Notes: generated by a model not told the origin, from the letters alone. Counted from the stretch's first letter, positions 40,134-49,378 are shown. The stretch is DNA of 64,000 nucleotides from Snodgrassella sp. CFCC 13594 (GCF_001590725.1 NZ_LQXR01000001.1:62001-126000), one strand, 5' to 3'. Made by a program: numbers and translations.

Positions 40134-40166
40134 GGTGTTATTTTCCTAAATAAAAACAGTGGGTTG

Positions 40167-41165
40167 TTAAATACCAGCACCATTGATGAAAAACTCATCG
40201 GGACTGGCATTGCGGGTTACTGCTTGAGAAATTTGGCTGCCTTCTGGCACACTGTGAGTGAGCCATACATTGCCTCCAATGATTGAACCTCTGCCTATGG
40301 TGACACGGCCTAAAATAGTGGCACCGGCGTAAATCACCACATCGTTTTCAATAATGGGGTGGCGTGCTTGGCCTTTGTGCAAATGACCATTTTCATCTTC
40401 GGTAAACCGTTTAGCCCCTAGGGTAACTGCCTGATAGATACGCACGTTTTTACCGATAATAGCGGTCTCACCAATGACAACGCCTGTACCATGATCAATA
40501 AACAAACCAGAACCAATTTGCGCGCCAGGGTGAATATCGATGCCCGTGTCTCCATGAGCCAGTTCAGCGATGACTCTTGCGACTATATTTAAGCCGTGCC
40601 CATAAAAAAAATGTGCTAAGCGATAATGAAAGATGGCATTCCAGCCTGGGTAGCTAAGCAAAATCTCATCGGTACTTTTGGATGCGGGGTCTCCACGCAA
40701 GGCGGCCAGTAAATCTTCTTCCAAAATGCTTCGAATCGATGGTAGCTGTGTTAATAAATCTTTTAGAATGGCGTCAACTTTGTTTTTTAGCTCGGCTATA
40801 TTAAAATATTCGTCAGCTAAAGCGGCCTTGTGACGGATTTCCAAATTTATTTGTTGTTGCAAATCAAGTAATCCGCTTAGTAGGTGCTGCCGCACAAAAT
40901 TGTCTTCATCATGTGTTTCCAAATCAATTCGGCCTAAGCGGCGTGGGAATAAAGCCGTTTTTAAATGAATTATGATTTGCTGTAATAACGAGGGTGATGG
41001 CAGTGCTAAATTAATGAATTCCTTGCGACCTTGAATACTGCGCCATTGCTTGCGTATATTTTGTAAGCTTGTAACTGTCTCATCCAACAAGATATTCAGA
41101 GTGGGCGGAGTTGCTGCTGAACGCTGTTCATCTTCTCTAAGCAGAGATGTTTTAATGGTGCTCAT
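40167..41165 (-). CDS. epsC: Serine O-acetyltransferase, EpsC type
   Basis: 332 residues. Makes O-acetylserine, the acceptor for sulfide in cysteine synthesis. An N-terminal helical region (~1-190) precedes the left-handed beta-helix of hexapeptide repeats: GDTGIDIHPGAQIGSGLFID, HGTGVVIGETAIIGKNVRIY, NDVVIYAGATILGRVTIGRG. The helix region and NAIFHYRLAHFFYGHG are typical of EpsC, found beside family 2A encapsulins. AAGGA precedes the start. No cysteine synthase gene is in the operon. Confidence 0.92.
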   Translation of the reverse strand: MSTIKTSLLREDEQRSAATPPTLNILLDETVTSLQNIRKQWRSIQGRKEFINLALPSPSLLQQIIIHLKTALFPRRLGRIDLETHDEDNFVRQHLLSGLLDLQQQINLEIRHKAALADEYFNIAELKNKVDAILKDLLTQLPSIRSILEEDLLAALRGDPASKSTDEILLSYPGWNAIFHYRLAHFFYGHGLNIVARVIAELAHGDTGIDIHPGAQIGSGLFIDHGTGVVIGETAIIGKNVRIYQAVTLGAKRFTEDENGHLHKGQARHPIIENDVVIYAGATILGRVTIGRGSIIGGNVWLTHSVPEGSQISQAVTRNASPDEFFINGAGI

Positions 41166-41195
41166 AATGGTGTTCCTTTAGATGTGCTGGTTTTT

Positions 41196-41639
41196 TTAGT
41201 CTTGTTGCCATGGCAAATGATGGAAACGCCAGCCGTTGAAACCACCTCGATGACCATATTCATCTAGATCTCCTTCGAAACCCTCCGCAACACTATAAAT
41301 ATGCTTAAAGCCATGTTTGATGGCTTCTTGCGCTGCTAATGCTGAACGTTTGCCACTCCGGCAAATCAGCAGAACTACGTCATTTTTATTGACTTGTGCA
41401 GCCAGCTCGCGGGCAAAACGTGGGTTACGGTTAAGTTTGGTTCCATTGGCCCAAGGTACATGGGATATTTCAGGGATGTAGCCCACAAATGTGCGTTCTT
41501 CATGGCTGCGTATGTCTACTAATTTTGCTAATCCTTGTTGGACTAACTGCCATGCTCCAACTGGATCAATGGCTTCACCAAGACTGGGTAGGGTATCTAT
41601 TGAGAAAGATTGTGGCTTTAATTGCAGAATGGTTGACAT
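41196..41639 (-). CDS. Rhodanese-like sulfurtransferase
   Basis: 147 residues, one rhodanese domain: LVDIRSHEERTFVGYIP, and the active-site loop LICRSGKRSALAA with the persulfide-forming cysteine. Known members carry sulfane sulfur between donors and acceptors. It is the first gene of the operon, 30 bases before epsC, with AGGAG seven bases upstream of the ATG. In this setting it may hand sulfur to or from the compartment; that is inference. Confidence 0.9.
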   Translation of the reverse strand: MSTILQLKPQSFSIDTLPSLGEAIDPVGAWQLVQQGLAKLVDIRSHEERTFVGYIPEISHVPWANGTKLNRNPRFARELAAQVNKNDVVLLICRSGKRSALAAQEAIKHGFKHIYSVAEGFEGDLDEYGHRGGFNGWRFHHLPWQQD

Positions 41640-42134
41640 GAGCGAGCTCCTAGAATGTTTTCGGATTAAGAAAATATTAGCAGCTTGATTTACTGAAAAA
41701 AAATAATATTATTGCCTTTGTTTATAACTATTCATCTATTAGTCATATCCCTAATGATCATGATCCGTCCTTAAATTAACTGGCATGCAGTAATGCAAAA
41801 GATAGATAGCTTGATGGTTGAGGGAATCAGAATGATTACGGATGGTAAGCTTATTAAAGAGCTGGATGAGGTTAATCATGCAGAAGTTAGGGGTGGTTGA
41901 AATGTTAGGCATTTGTCGATCTTGAAGTGGATCACAGAGAAATTATGAATGGTATTTTCATGTAACAAATCGCGTGCAAGTTACGGCAGCAATACTGTGA
42001 CATAAAAATGAAAATCTGCGACAAGGCTATCGCGCAGCTATATCGATTTACAAAATCACGAGAAAAAGAAACAAATGTCGAAAAGAGGGGCTAATGTAGA
42101 ACAAAGAAAATTCAATGCATGCCGATGGGTATTG
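41640..42134. other. AT-rich region between the encapsulin operon and tRNA-Lys
   Basis: About 500 bases. Contains the presumed minus-strand promoter of the operon, two perfect palindromes near it (AATAATATTATT at 41702-41713, GATCATGATC at 41756-41765), and the small peptide ORF listed separately. A second tiny frame (42008-42094, 28 residues, MKICDKAIAQLYRF) lacks a ribosome-binding site and is not called. Confidence 0.5.
41832..41900 (+). CDS. Possible small peptide ORF with a double-glycine leader-like end
   Basis: 22 codons: M-I-T-D-G, then KLIKELDEV, then NHAEVRGG and a TGA stop. AGGGA lies six bases before the ATG. The pattern (acidic, Leu/Val-spaced, ending Gly-Gly) resembles leaders cleaved by peptidase-containing ABC exporters, yet nothing follows in the open frame. 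If the TGA is read through or is an error, 15 more codons follow in frame (NVRHLSILKWITEKL) to a stop at 41948. No exporter or immunity gene is nearby. Real coding status unproven. Confidence 0.3.
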   Translation: MITDGKLIKELDEVNHAEVRGG

Positions 42135-42168
42135 AAAAAAGCGTCTGTGAATCAATCACAAACGCTTT
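42135..42168 (-). terminator. Terminator of tRNA-Lys
   Basis: AAAGCGT-TGTGA pairs with TCACA-ACGCTTT with one mismatch, followed by a T-run on the minus strand; it begins about seven bases past the CCA end. Confidence 0.8.
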
Positions 42169-42174
42169 AATTTT

Positions 42175-42250
42175 TGGTGGGTCGTCAGGGGATCGAACCC
42201 TGGACAAATGGATTAAGAGTCCACTGCTCTACCAACTGAGCTAACGACCC
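42175..42250 (-). tRNA. tRNA-Lys (anticodon CTT)
   Basis: 76 bases including an encoded CCA. Acceptor GGGTCGT pairs with ACGACCC; D-arm TTAGCTCAGTTGGTAGAGC; anticodon loop CTCTTAA between GTGGA and TCCAT; T-arm contains GGTTCGATCC. The gene stands alone between serS and the encapsulin operon, a position often used as an integration site. Confidence 0.97.
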
Positions 42251-42306
42251 AAATGAGTGGCGCATTCTACGCCAGTCTGAATAAAGCTGCAATGGCAAAA
42301 AGAGCT

Positions 42307-42318
42307 TTCAGGCAGCCT
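42307..42318 (-). repeat. DNA uptake sequence after serS
   Basis: Exact copy nine bases past the serS stop codon, no inverted partner. Confidence 0.7.
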
Positions 42319-42327
42319 AAACCTGTG

Positions 42328-43638
42328 TTAGGCAACAGGTGTGCTGGAAGCTTGTAATACCGTCATTCCACCTAAATAAGGTTGTAATGCAGCGGGTATC
42401 TGGATGCTGCCATCTGCATTTTGGTGGTTTTCCAGTATGGCTACTAAAGTGCGGCCTACGGCCAAGCCTGACCCATTTAAGGTGTGTACATAGTGGTTTT
42501 TGCCATGTTCATCTTTAAAGCGTGCTTGCATGCGTCGTGCTTGGAATGCTTCACAGTTGGAACAGCTCGAAATCTCGCGATATGTATTTTGAGCGGGTAC
42601 CCACACTTCCAAATCATAAGTTTTGGCGGCGCTGAAGCCCATGTCACCGGTGCATAAAACAATCACGCGGTAAGGTAATTCCAATAATTGTAGTATTTTT
42701 TCAGCATGCCCCACCATTTCTTCCAGTGCATCATAAGATTCTTCAGGGCGCCGGATTTGCACCATTTCCACTTTATCAAATTGGTGCTGTCGGATAAGGC
42801 CACGTGTGTCTTTGCCATAAGATCCTGCTTCAGATCGAAAACAAGGTGAGTGCGCCGTTAATTTTAAAGGTAGGTTATCAGCGTTAAGCACACGCTCACG
42901 CACTGTATTTGTGAGGGTAATTTCAGCGGTTGAAATCAAATATTGTTCTTGGGCGTTTTCTTCGCCGCCGCAGGTGACGCGGTACATGTCTTCAGCAAAT
43001 TTCGGCAGTTGGCCTGTGCCAAACAGAATTTCGGGATTCACTATATAAGGTGTGTAGTGTTCGGTGTAGCCGTGCTGTTGAGTATGGGTATCCAGCATAA
43101 ACTGCGCCAATGCGCGATGCAGGCGGGCAATGGGACCGCGCATCAGAGAAAAACGAGCTCCTGAAAATGCAGATGCGGTTTTGAAGTCCAAGCCCAATGG
43201 CTCACCTAAATCAACATGATCTTTGATGTCAAAATCAAACTGCCTAGGCTGGCCTACACGACGTATTTCTACATTATCCTGCTCATTTTTACCAATAGGC
43301 ACACTTGTGTGAGGCAGATTGGGAATGCTGAGCACAATATCGTTGATTTGATTTTGTGCGGTTTGGTAAGCCGCTTCGGTTTGCTCTAAATCTATTTTAA
43401 TTTGGGCGACTTCTGCCATGGCAGCCTCGGTCTCAGCTTGTTTGCCTTGGCTTTTGAATAAGCCGATTTGTTTGGAAGTGCTGTTGCGCAAAGCTTGCAG
43501 CTCTTCAGTCTTCATTTGCAAGTGCTTGCGTTCTTGTTCTAACTGATTAAATGCGGCTGTATTCAAAGCGAATCCGCGTTCAGATAATTGCGTGGCTACA
43601 GCGTCAATGTTTTGCCGCAGGAGTTGAATGTCTAGCAT
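42328..43638 (-). CDS. serS: Seryl-tRNA synthetase
   Basis: 436 residues. Class II aminoacyl-tRNA synthetase with an N-terminal coiled-coil arm (residues ~30-100, [20 protein letters not shown]). Motif 2 is [20 protein letters not shown] with QFDKVEM after it; motif 3 includes [14 protein letters not shown]. Also [14 protein letters not shown]. Single-gene unit with the tRNA-Lys gene downstream. Confidence 0.97.
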   Translation of the reverse strand: MLDIQLLRQNIDAVATQLSERGFALNTAAFNQLEQERKHLQMKTEELQALRNSTSKQIGLFKSQGKQAETEAAMAEVAQIKIDLEQTEAAYQTAQNQINDIVLSIPNLPHTSVPIGKNEQDNVEIRRVGQPRQFDFDIKDHVDLGEPLGLDFKTASAFSGARFSLMRGPIARLHRALAQFMLDTHTQQHGYTEHYTPYIVNPEILFGTGQLPKFAEDMYRVTCGGEENAQEQYLISTAEITLTNTVRERVLNADNLPLKLTAHSPCFRSEAGSYGKDTRGLIRQHQFDKVEMVQIRRPEESYDALEEMVGHAEKILQLLELPYRVIVLCTGDMGFSAAKTYDLEVWVPAQNTYREISSCSNCEAFQARRMQARFKDEHGKNHYVHTLNGSGLAVGRTLVAILENHQNADGSIQIPAALQPYLGGMTVLQASSTPVA

Positions 43639-44290
43639 GGTGACTGAATCTCAAGTTAATCGCGAAAATCCTATTTTAAACGAAAGCGTCGGTAAAGGCG
43701 AAAAGACTCATGAGGCTGCGATGATGATGCTACTTCGGTCTTTAGGTAGCCTGAAAGGGAGATAAGTCATTGCCAATATCGTTAAATTAGGATGTCGGTA
43801 CCGGAACTGCATCAGTTTAAATTAAAGTATAAACTCTAATAATGTCTTGGTTTAATTTCTCCGTTTATTTAAATTATATTGTTACGTTACTTTAAAAAAT
43901 GTGAAGTGATGTATTGAGAAATAAGGATGTTATGGTTGTTATTGATATCTTTTATTTTGGTTTCTGATTGATTTAAAGAATATTTTGGCAGGGTGGTGAT
44001 ATAAGCCATGGAAAGAAAAGTTGTGTAAACGATGTTTCGTTTCAGCTTTACATATAGCTTTGTCTTAATTCCGTTTCATTATGAACGAATTATTACATCA
44101 CAGATGATTATTTTATTTAGATATGAATTAAATTTTTTTCTTGCGTCACGTTTTGTTTTTCGGCAGGATAGTGCCCAATTCATGTGTGACCCCTACTGTT
44201 GCGGTGGGCGGAATCGGTGATTAACGGTGTTTTACTTTGCTTCTTAAACTGCTTGGTCCATATTAATGTGGATTTTTTGGAGGAATGTTG
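43639..44290. other. Divergent intergenic region serS / livJ
   Basis: About 650 bases, AT-rich, with no supported gene. A variant uptake sequence (AGGTAGCCTGAA) lies at about 43746. The 62-residue plus frame at 44032 is Phe-rich, has no ribosome site and is rejected. The livJ promoter should lie in the right half. Confidence 0.45.
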
Positions 44291-45517
44291 ATGAACAATC
44301 TTTTTAAATTAGCCCCGATTGCCGCAGTTTTGATGTTGGCAGCCTGTGGTGGTCAAGGTGAGAAAAGTGCTTCAGGTGCTACTGGAAGTTCTAATACGAG
44401 CGCCTCAACCGATTGCGGTAAATTGGCTGAGAATGAAATTTGCGTGAAAATTGGTAGTGCTGCACCCAAAACTGGTGGCATTGCTCACTTGGGTAAAGAC
44501 AATGAAAATGGTGTGGCTCTAGCCATTCAAGACATCAATGCCAAAGGGGATTTGACCATTGATGGTAAAAAAGTCAAATTGGTGATGGATGGTGAGGATG
44601 ATGCCGGAGACCCAAAACAAGGCCCGATTGTTGCGCAGAAATTGGTTGATGCGGGCGTTGTCGGTGTGGTTGGCCATTTAAACTCTGGTGTGTCTATTCC
44701 TGCCAGTACTGTATATGCCAATGCAGGCATGGTAGAGGTTTCTCCTTCTTCAACAAATCCCGACTATACGTTGAAAAGCAGCAAAACCCCGGATGGGCAT
44801 GTAAGTGCATATCGTGTGGTGGCCACTGATGCTAAACAAGGTCCTGCCTTGGCACAATACATTGTTAAAAATGGTGGTAAAAAAGTAGCATTGCTGGATG
44901 ATGCCACTCAATATGGTAAAGGCTTGGCCGATCAGGTTGAAAAAGCATTGAAAGGGAGCAGCGTTACCATCGTTAGTCGTGATGCTGCAACGGATAAAAC
45001 CACTGATTTTAAGGCAGTGCTGACAGAAATTAAAGCCAAAAACCCTGATTTCATTTTCTGGGGCGGTATGGATGACACTGCTGCCACATTGGTGAAACAA
45101 ATGAAAGAGCTGGGCATCACTGCCAAATTGGTGAGTGATGATGGCGCGTGTTCTGATAAGTTCATTCAATTGGCGGGTAATGATGGTGAAGGAATGATTT
45201 GTTCTCAAGCTGGTATGCCTTTGGCACAAATGCCTAAAGGTGCTGATTTTAGCGCTGCTTATGAGAAGGCGTTCCCAGGTCAAAAAGTACAAATTTATTC
45301 TCCATTTGCTTATGATGCGACCTATGCCATTGTAGAAGCTATGAAGATTGCTAATTCGGTTGATCGTGAAGCGATCGCTGCGGCTATGCCCAAAGTGAGC
45401 TTTGATGGTTTGACTGGCCGTGTTGAATTTGACCAAAATGGTGATATTAAACAAGGGGCTATCTCTTTGTTTGAAGTAAAAGACAAAAAACTGAATGTGG
45501 TAGAAGTGGTGAAATAA
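44291..45517 (+). CDS. livJ: Branched-chain amino-acid ABC transporter substrate-binding lipoprotein
   Basis: 408 residues from ATG 44291, seven bases after GGAGG; the ATG at 44285 is too close. The N-terminus MNNLFKLAPIAAVLMLAAC is a lipoprotein signal with lipobox LAAC, so it is membrane-anchored. Type I periplasmic binding protein: IGSAAPKTGGIAHLGKDNEN, MDGEDDAGDPKQG, VVGHLNSGVSIPAS. Usual ligands are Leu/Ile/Val. First of five liv genes. Confidence 0.93.
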   Translation: MNNLFKLAPIAAVLMLAACGGQGEKSASGATGSSNTSASTDCGKLAENEICVKIGSAAPKTGGIAHLGKDNENGVALAIQDINAKGDLTIDGKKVKLVMDGEDDAGDPKQGPIVAQKLVDAGVVGVVGHLNSGVSIPASTVYANAGMVEVSPSSTNPDYTLKSSKTPDGHVSAYRVVATDAKQGPALAQYIVKNGGKKVALLDDATQYGKGLADQVEKALKGSSVTIVSRDAATDKTTDFKAVLTEIKAKNPDFIFWGGMDDTAATLVKQMKELGITAKLVSDDGACSDKFIQLAGNDGEGMICSQAGMPLAQMPKGADFSAAYEKAFPGQKVQIYSPFAYDATYAIVEAMKIANSVDREAIAAAMPKVSFDGLTGRVEFDQNGDIKQGAISLFEVKDKKLNVVEVVK

Positions 45518-45677
45518 CTTTACAACCGTAATTGAAATGGTGAAAGTTATGCCTCGACTTGAGTGAGGTTGTGCGGGTCGGGGCGTTTTCTTTTTATGCT
45601 TGCCACAAGTTGGTACCAATTAGACTGAGCCATTGGTTTGATGCTTTGGTTCAGGCAGCACACAGACGGAGTGATTT

Positions 45678-46592
45678 ATGGGTGCGTTAGACCTGTTTAC
45701 ACAGCAGCTCATTAATGGGCTGATTAAAGGCAGTCTTTATGCCATGATTGCCTTAGGGTACACCATGGTATACGGCATTTTGGGGATTATTAACTTTGCC
45801 CATGGCGAAGTATTTATGATTGGTGCCATGGTGGCTATGACGGTCACTACAGTATTGATGAAATTGGGCTTTTCTGCTCCTTTGGCTTTAGTCATTGCCA
45901 TTCTGGTGGCCATGGTGGCCTGTATGATTGTTAGCTTTTTGATCGAGCGTTTGGCTTATCGTCCATTGCGTTATGCGCCGAAATTGGCGCCACTGATTAC
46001 AGCCATTGGCATGTCATTTACGTTACAGGCCGTTGCTATGCTGGTCTGGGGGCGCGAGCACTTTCCTTTCCCTGAGGTTTTTCCATCCCAGCGCATCAAC
46101 TTATTTGGGCATGTGGGCATAACCATGCGTGAAATCATCATCATTGTGGTTTCATTTGTGATGATGGGCGGGTTGTTCATCTTGGTGAATAAAACCAAGC
46201 TGGGTCGAGCCATGCGTGCCACCGCTGAGAATGTTAATGTTACCGCTTTGATGGGGGTCAATCCCAATCGAGTGATTTCTGCAACCTTTATGATTGGTGC
46301 AGCTTTGGCGGCGGTGGCGGGCGTTTTGTTTGCCAGTAATTATGGCGGCAAAGTGCATTTCTATATGGGATTTATTCCTGGTATGAAAGCATTTATTGCG
46401 GCTGTTTTGGGGGGCATTGGCAATATTCCGGGCGCTTTGGTAGGCGGCCTGGTGTTGGGTATTGTTGAGGCTATGGGTGCCGGGTATGTCAGTGCCGAAT
46501 ACGAAGATGTATTTGCCTTTGTGGTGCTGGTATTGGTGCTGATTTTCCGACCTTCCGGTTTGCTGGGCCAGCGTGTGGCCGACCGTGCATAA
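45678..46592 (+). CDS. livH: Branched-chain amino-acid ABC transporter permease LivH
   Basis: 304 residues, about eight hydrophobic segments. Conserved start NGLIKGSLYAMIALGYTMVY and GIINFAHGEVFMIGA, then the LGRAMRATAENVNVTALMGV coupling region and FIAAVLGGIGNIPGALVGGL. A 160-base gap with a partial uptake sequence separates it from livJ, allowing higher livJ expression. Confidence 0.95.
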   Translation: MGALDLFTQQLINGLIKGSLYAMIALGYTMVYGILGIINFAHGEVFMIGAMVAMTVTTVLMKLGFSAPLALVIAILVAMVACMIVSFLIERLAYRPLRYAPKLAPLITAIGMSFTLQAVAMLVWGREHFPFPEVFPSQRINLFGHVGITMREIIIIVVSFVMMGGLFILVNKTKLGRAMRATAENVNVTALMGVNPNRVISATFMIGAALAAVAGVLFASNYGGKVHFYMGFIPGMKAFIAAVLGGIGNIPGALVGGLVLGIVEAMGAGYVSAEYEDVFAFVVLVLVLIFRPSGLLGQRVADRA

Positions 46593-46607
46593 TCCCAAGG
46601 AGTGTGA

Positions 46608-47762
46608 ATGATGCCGTTTTTGAATAAATTGAATCCCAAGCAGTCGATTATTGGCATATTGATTTGTGCCGTATTATTGTTGATTTTGCCTTTTATCGCC
46701 AAAGAATTGGGTGGCACAACTTGGGTGCGCATTGTCGACATGGCTTTGCTGTACATTATGTTGGCGCTGGGTTTGAATATTGTGGTGGGTTTCGCGGGCC
46801 TGCTTGACTTAGGTTACATCGCTTTTTATGCGGTGGGGGCTTATTCTGCCGCATTGCTTGCCTCTGGCCATTTGACCGATAGCTTCGTGATTTTCCAACA
46901 GCATTTTCCTGATGGGGTGCATGTCCCTTATTGGGTCATTATTCCCATTGGTGCCTTTTTAGCGGCCATTGCGGGGATTATGTTGGGTACGCCTGTTTTA
47001 AAATTGCGCGGCGACTATCTAGCGTTAGTAACCTTGGGGTTCGGTGAAATCATTCGTATCTTTATGAATAACTGGGGTAAGGATGATTTCAACTTAACCA
47101 ATGGCCCTCGAGGGATCAATCGCATTGATTCAGTGAGCATTTTAGGGCATCCCTTGGATCGGACGATCAAGATTGGTGACTTTGCTTTAACCAAAGAATT
47201 TCTCTATTACTACCTGTTTCTCGCTCTAGTTATTGTGACGATATTTATTTGTTATCGTTTACAAAATTCTCGGTTAGGGCGCGCATGGATGGCATTGCGT
47301 GAAGACGATATTGCGGCCAAGGCTATGGGCATTAATGTGCGGAATGTTAAATTGTTGGCATTTGCTTTGGGCGCGACTTTTGGTGGTGTTTCTGGTGCGA
47401 TGTTTGCGGCGTTTCAGGGATTTGTGTCGCCAGAATCATTCTCATTCATGGAGTCGATTGTGGTACTGACCATGGTGGTTTTGGGTGGGATGGGTCATAT
47501 ACCCGGCGTCATTCTGGGCGCGGTTTTACTCAGCGTGTTGCCTGAATTTTTACGTTTTACGGTGGAACCGCTACAAGAAATGGTATTTGACAAAATTATC
47601 ATAGACTCAGCAATTTTGCGCCAGCTGATATTGGGTTTGTGTATGGTCTTAATCATGATTTTCCGCCCGCGCGGTTTGTGGCCACGGCCTGAACGCAGCG
47701 TTAAGAAAAAGGATGATGACATCAACAACAAACCGGTTGGCAAAACCACAACTGTGGTTTAA
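46608..47762 (+). CDS. livM: Branched-chain amino-acid ABC transporter permease LivM
   Basis: 384 residues, multi-pass. Family motifs GLNIVVGFAGLLDLGYIAFY, RGDYLALVTLGFGEIIR, and the coupling helix RAWMALREDDIAAKAMGINV. The C-terminus is a short charged tail. 15 bases after livH; livG follows after 12. Confidence 0.95.
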   Translation: MMPFLNKLNPKQSIIGILICAVLLLILPFIAKELGGTTWVRIVDMALLYIMLALGLNIVVGFAGLLDLGYIAFYAVGAYSAALLASGHLTDSFVIFQQHFPDGVHVPYWVIIPIGAFLAAIAGIMLGTPVLKLRGDYLALVTLGFGEIIRIFMNNWGKDDFNLTNGPRGINRIDSVSILGHPLDRTIKIGDFALTKEFLYYYLFLALVIVTIFICYRLQNSRLGRAWMALREDDIAAKAMGINVRNVKLLAFALGATFGGVSGAMFAAFQGFVSPESFSFMESIVVLTMVVLGGMGHIPGVILGAVLLSVLPEFLRFTVEPLQEMVFDKIIIDSAILRQLILGLCMVLIMIFRPRGLWPRPERSVKKKDDDINNKPVGKTTTVV

Positions 47763-47774
47763 GGGGAGTATTCC

Positions 47775-48550
47775 ATGAGTGATAATACAGACATTATGCT
47801 GTCTATCAGCGGCGTGAATAAAAGTTTTGGTGGTTTAAAAGCCTTAATGATGTGGGTTTGCAGGTGAAACGCAATACCGTTTATGGTCTCATTGGCCCCA
47901 ATGGCGCAGGGAAAACCACGTTTTTTAACGTGATTACGGGGCTTTATGAGCCAGACAGTGGTGAATTCAAATTGGAAGGCGAGGCTTACGAACCTACCGC
48001 TGTACACAAGGTGACCCAAGCAGGGATTGCGCGGACTTTTCAAAATATTCGATTGTTTGGCGAAATGACGGCTTTAGAAAACGTGATGGTGGGTCGCCAT
48101 GTACGCACTCATGGGGGCGTAGTAGGCTCTATCTTGGGTTTGAAATCAGTGCGCCAGGAGGAAAAGCAGATTCGCGAGAAAGCCATGGAATTGTTGGAAT
48201 ACGTTGGCATTGCCCAATACCATGATTATGTTTCACGTAATCTTTCTTATGGTCACCAACGCCGTTTGGAAATTGCCCGTGCACTTGCAACAGAACCTAA
48301 ATTATTGGCGCTGGATGAGCCTGCTGCAGGCATGAATGCTACTGAGAAGGTGGAACTCACTGAGCTCTTGCGCAAGATTCGTGATGATGGTGTCACCATT
48401 CTGATTATTGAGCATGATGTGAAGTTGGTGATGGGTTTGTGTAATGAGTTAACGGTTTTGGATTATGGCAAAATTTTGGCACAAGGTACGCCGGAAGTGG
48501 TGCGCAATGATCCCAAAGTAATTGAGGCTTATCTGGGAGGGTCACATTAA
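47775..48550 (+). CDS. livG: Branched-chain amino-acid ABC transporter ATPase LivG, one apparent frameshift
   Basis: 258 residues when one A is restored near 47847 (gccttaatgat to gccttaaatgat), turning GLKALMMWVCR-stop into GLKALNDVGLQVKRNTVYGL. The ATG at 47775 follows AAGGGGAG. Walker A GPNGAGKTTFFN, Q-loop GIARTFQNIRLFGEM, signature LSYGHQRRLEIARAL, Walker B KLLALDEPAAGMN. Without the repair the protein would begin at 47852 and lack its first strand. It overlaps livF by one base. Confidence 0.93.
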
Positions 48551-49281
48551 TGACGCAGGATACAACCCAACAACCACTATTGAGTATTCAAGATCTTCAG
48601 GTAGCTTATGGTGGTATTCACGCGGTAAAAGGCGTGAGTATGGATGTGTATGAAAAAGAGCTGGTAACCCTGATTGGGGCCAATGGCGCAGGGAAAACCA
48701 CCACCTTAAAAGCCGTCATGGGTCTATTGAACCCGAAAAAGGGTGACATCTTATTTCGTGGCAAATCGCTGAAAGGCATGAATACATGGGATCGGGTGAA
48801 ATCTGGCTTGGTGATGGTGCCTGAAGGTCGTGGTGTTTTTGCGCGAATGACGATTGTAGAAAATCTGCAAATGGGTGCTTTTTTGCACAATGACAAAGCC
48901 GAATTTGATCGCGGTGTCGATTATGTATTTACCACGTTCCCACGGTTGAAGGAACGCGCTCATCAATTGGCAGGCACCATGTCTGGTGGTGAGCAGCAAA
49001 TGCTGGCCATGGGACGAGCATTGATGTCTCAACCGAAGTTACTGATTTTGGATGAGCCATCTATGGGTTTGTCACCCGTATTGACTGAAACCATTTTCCA
49101 AGTGATTGACAAGGTTTCACAAGATGGCATTACAGTAATTTTGGTGGAGCAAAATGCTAATTTGGCCTTGCAAGCAGCCGATCGAGGCTATGTGATGGAC
49201 TCAGGCAACATGATTATGACGGGTGACGCTGAGGCTTTGCGCAGCGATCCACGTGTTCAAGAAGCTTATTTGGGCGCCTAA
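48550..49281 (+). CDS. livF: Branched-chain amino-acid ABC transporter ATPase LivF
   Basis: 243 residues. Walker A GANGAGKTTTLKAVMG, signature TMSGGEQQMLAMGRAL, Walker B KLLILDEPSMGLSP, H-loop substitute VILVEQN typical of LivF. Pairs with LivG. Start overlaps the livG stop (TAATG). Ends before a bidirectional terminator. Confidence 0.96.
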   Translation: MTQDTTQQPLLSIQDLQVAYGGIHAVKGVSMDVYEKELVTLIGANGAGKTTTLKAVMGLLNPKKGDILFRGKSLKGMNTWDRVKSGLVMVPEGRGVFARMTIVENLQMGAFLHNDKAEFDRGVDYVFTTFPRLKERAHQLAGTMSGGEQQMLAMGRALMSQPKLLILDEPSMGLSPVLTETIFQVIDKVSQDGITVILVEQNANLALQAADRGYVMDSGNMIMTGDAEALRSDPRVQEAYLGA

Positions 49282-49346
49282 TTTGATACATACACACTGC
49301 GTGTCCCACGAGTGGCTTGAATAGCAGGTGGGTGAGCAGCATGGCC

Positions 49347-49378
49347 AAAAGGCTGCCTGAAATATCAGGCAGCCTTTT
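49347..49378. terminator. Bidirectional terminator between livF and ppsR
   Basis: Perfect 14-base arms AAAAGGCTGCCTGA and complement around AATA; includes an exact uptake sequence (49350-49361). Ends three bases from the ppsR stop codon. Confidence 0.9.

Noticed and set aside
41898..41900. TGA after the Gly-Gly leader as a selenocysteine codon
   Set aside because: No selenocysteine-insertion hairpin could be recognised after it and a leader-cleavage position makes no sense for selenocysteine.
36658..42250. tRNA-Lys-derived attachment repeat flanking an integrated island
   Set aside because: I looked for a copy of the tRNA 3' end in 36658-37341 and found none; no integrase gene is present.
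44032..44220. 62-residue plus-strand frame upstream of livJ
   Set aside because: Phe-rich, no ribosome site, frame typical of AT-rich noncoding DNA.
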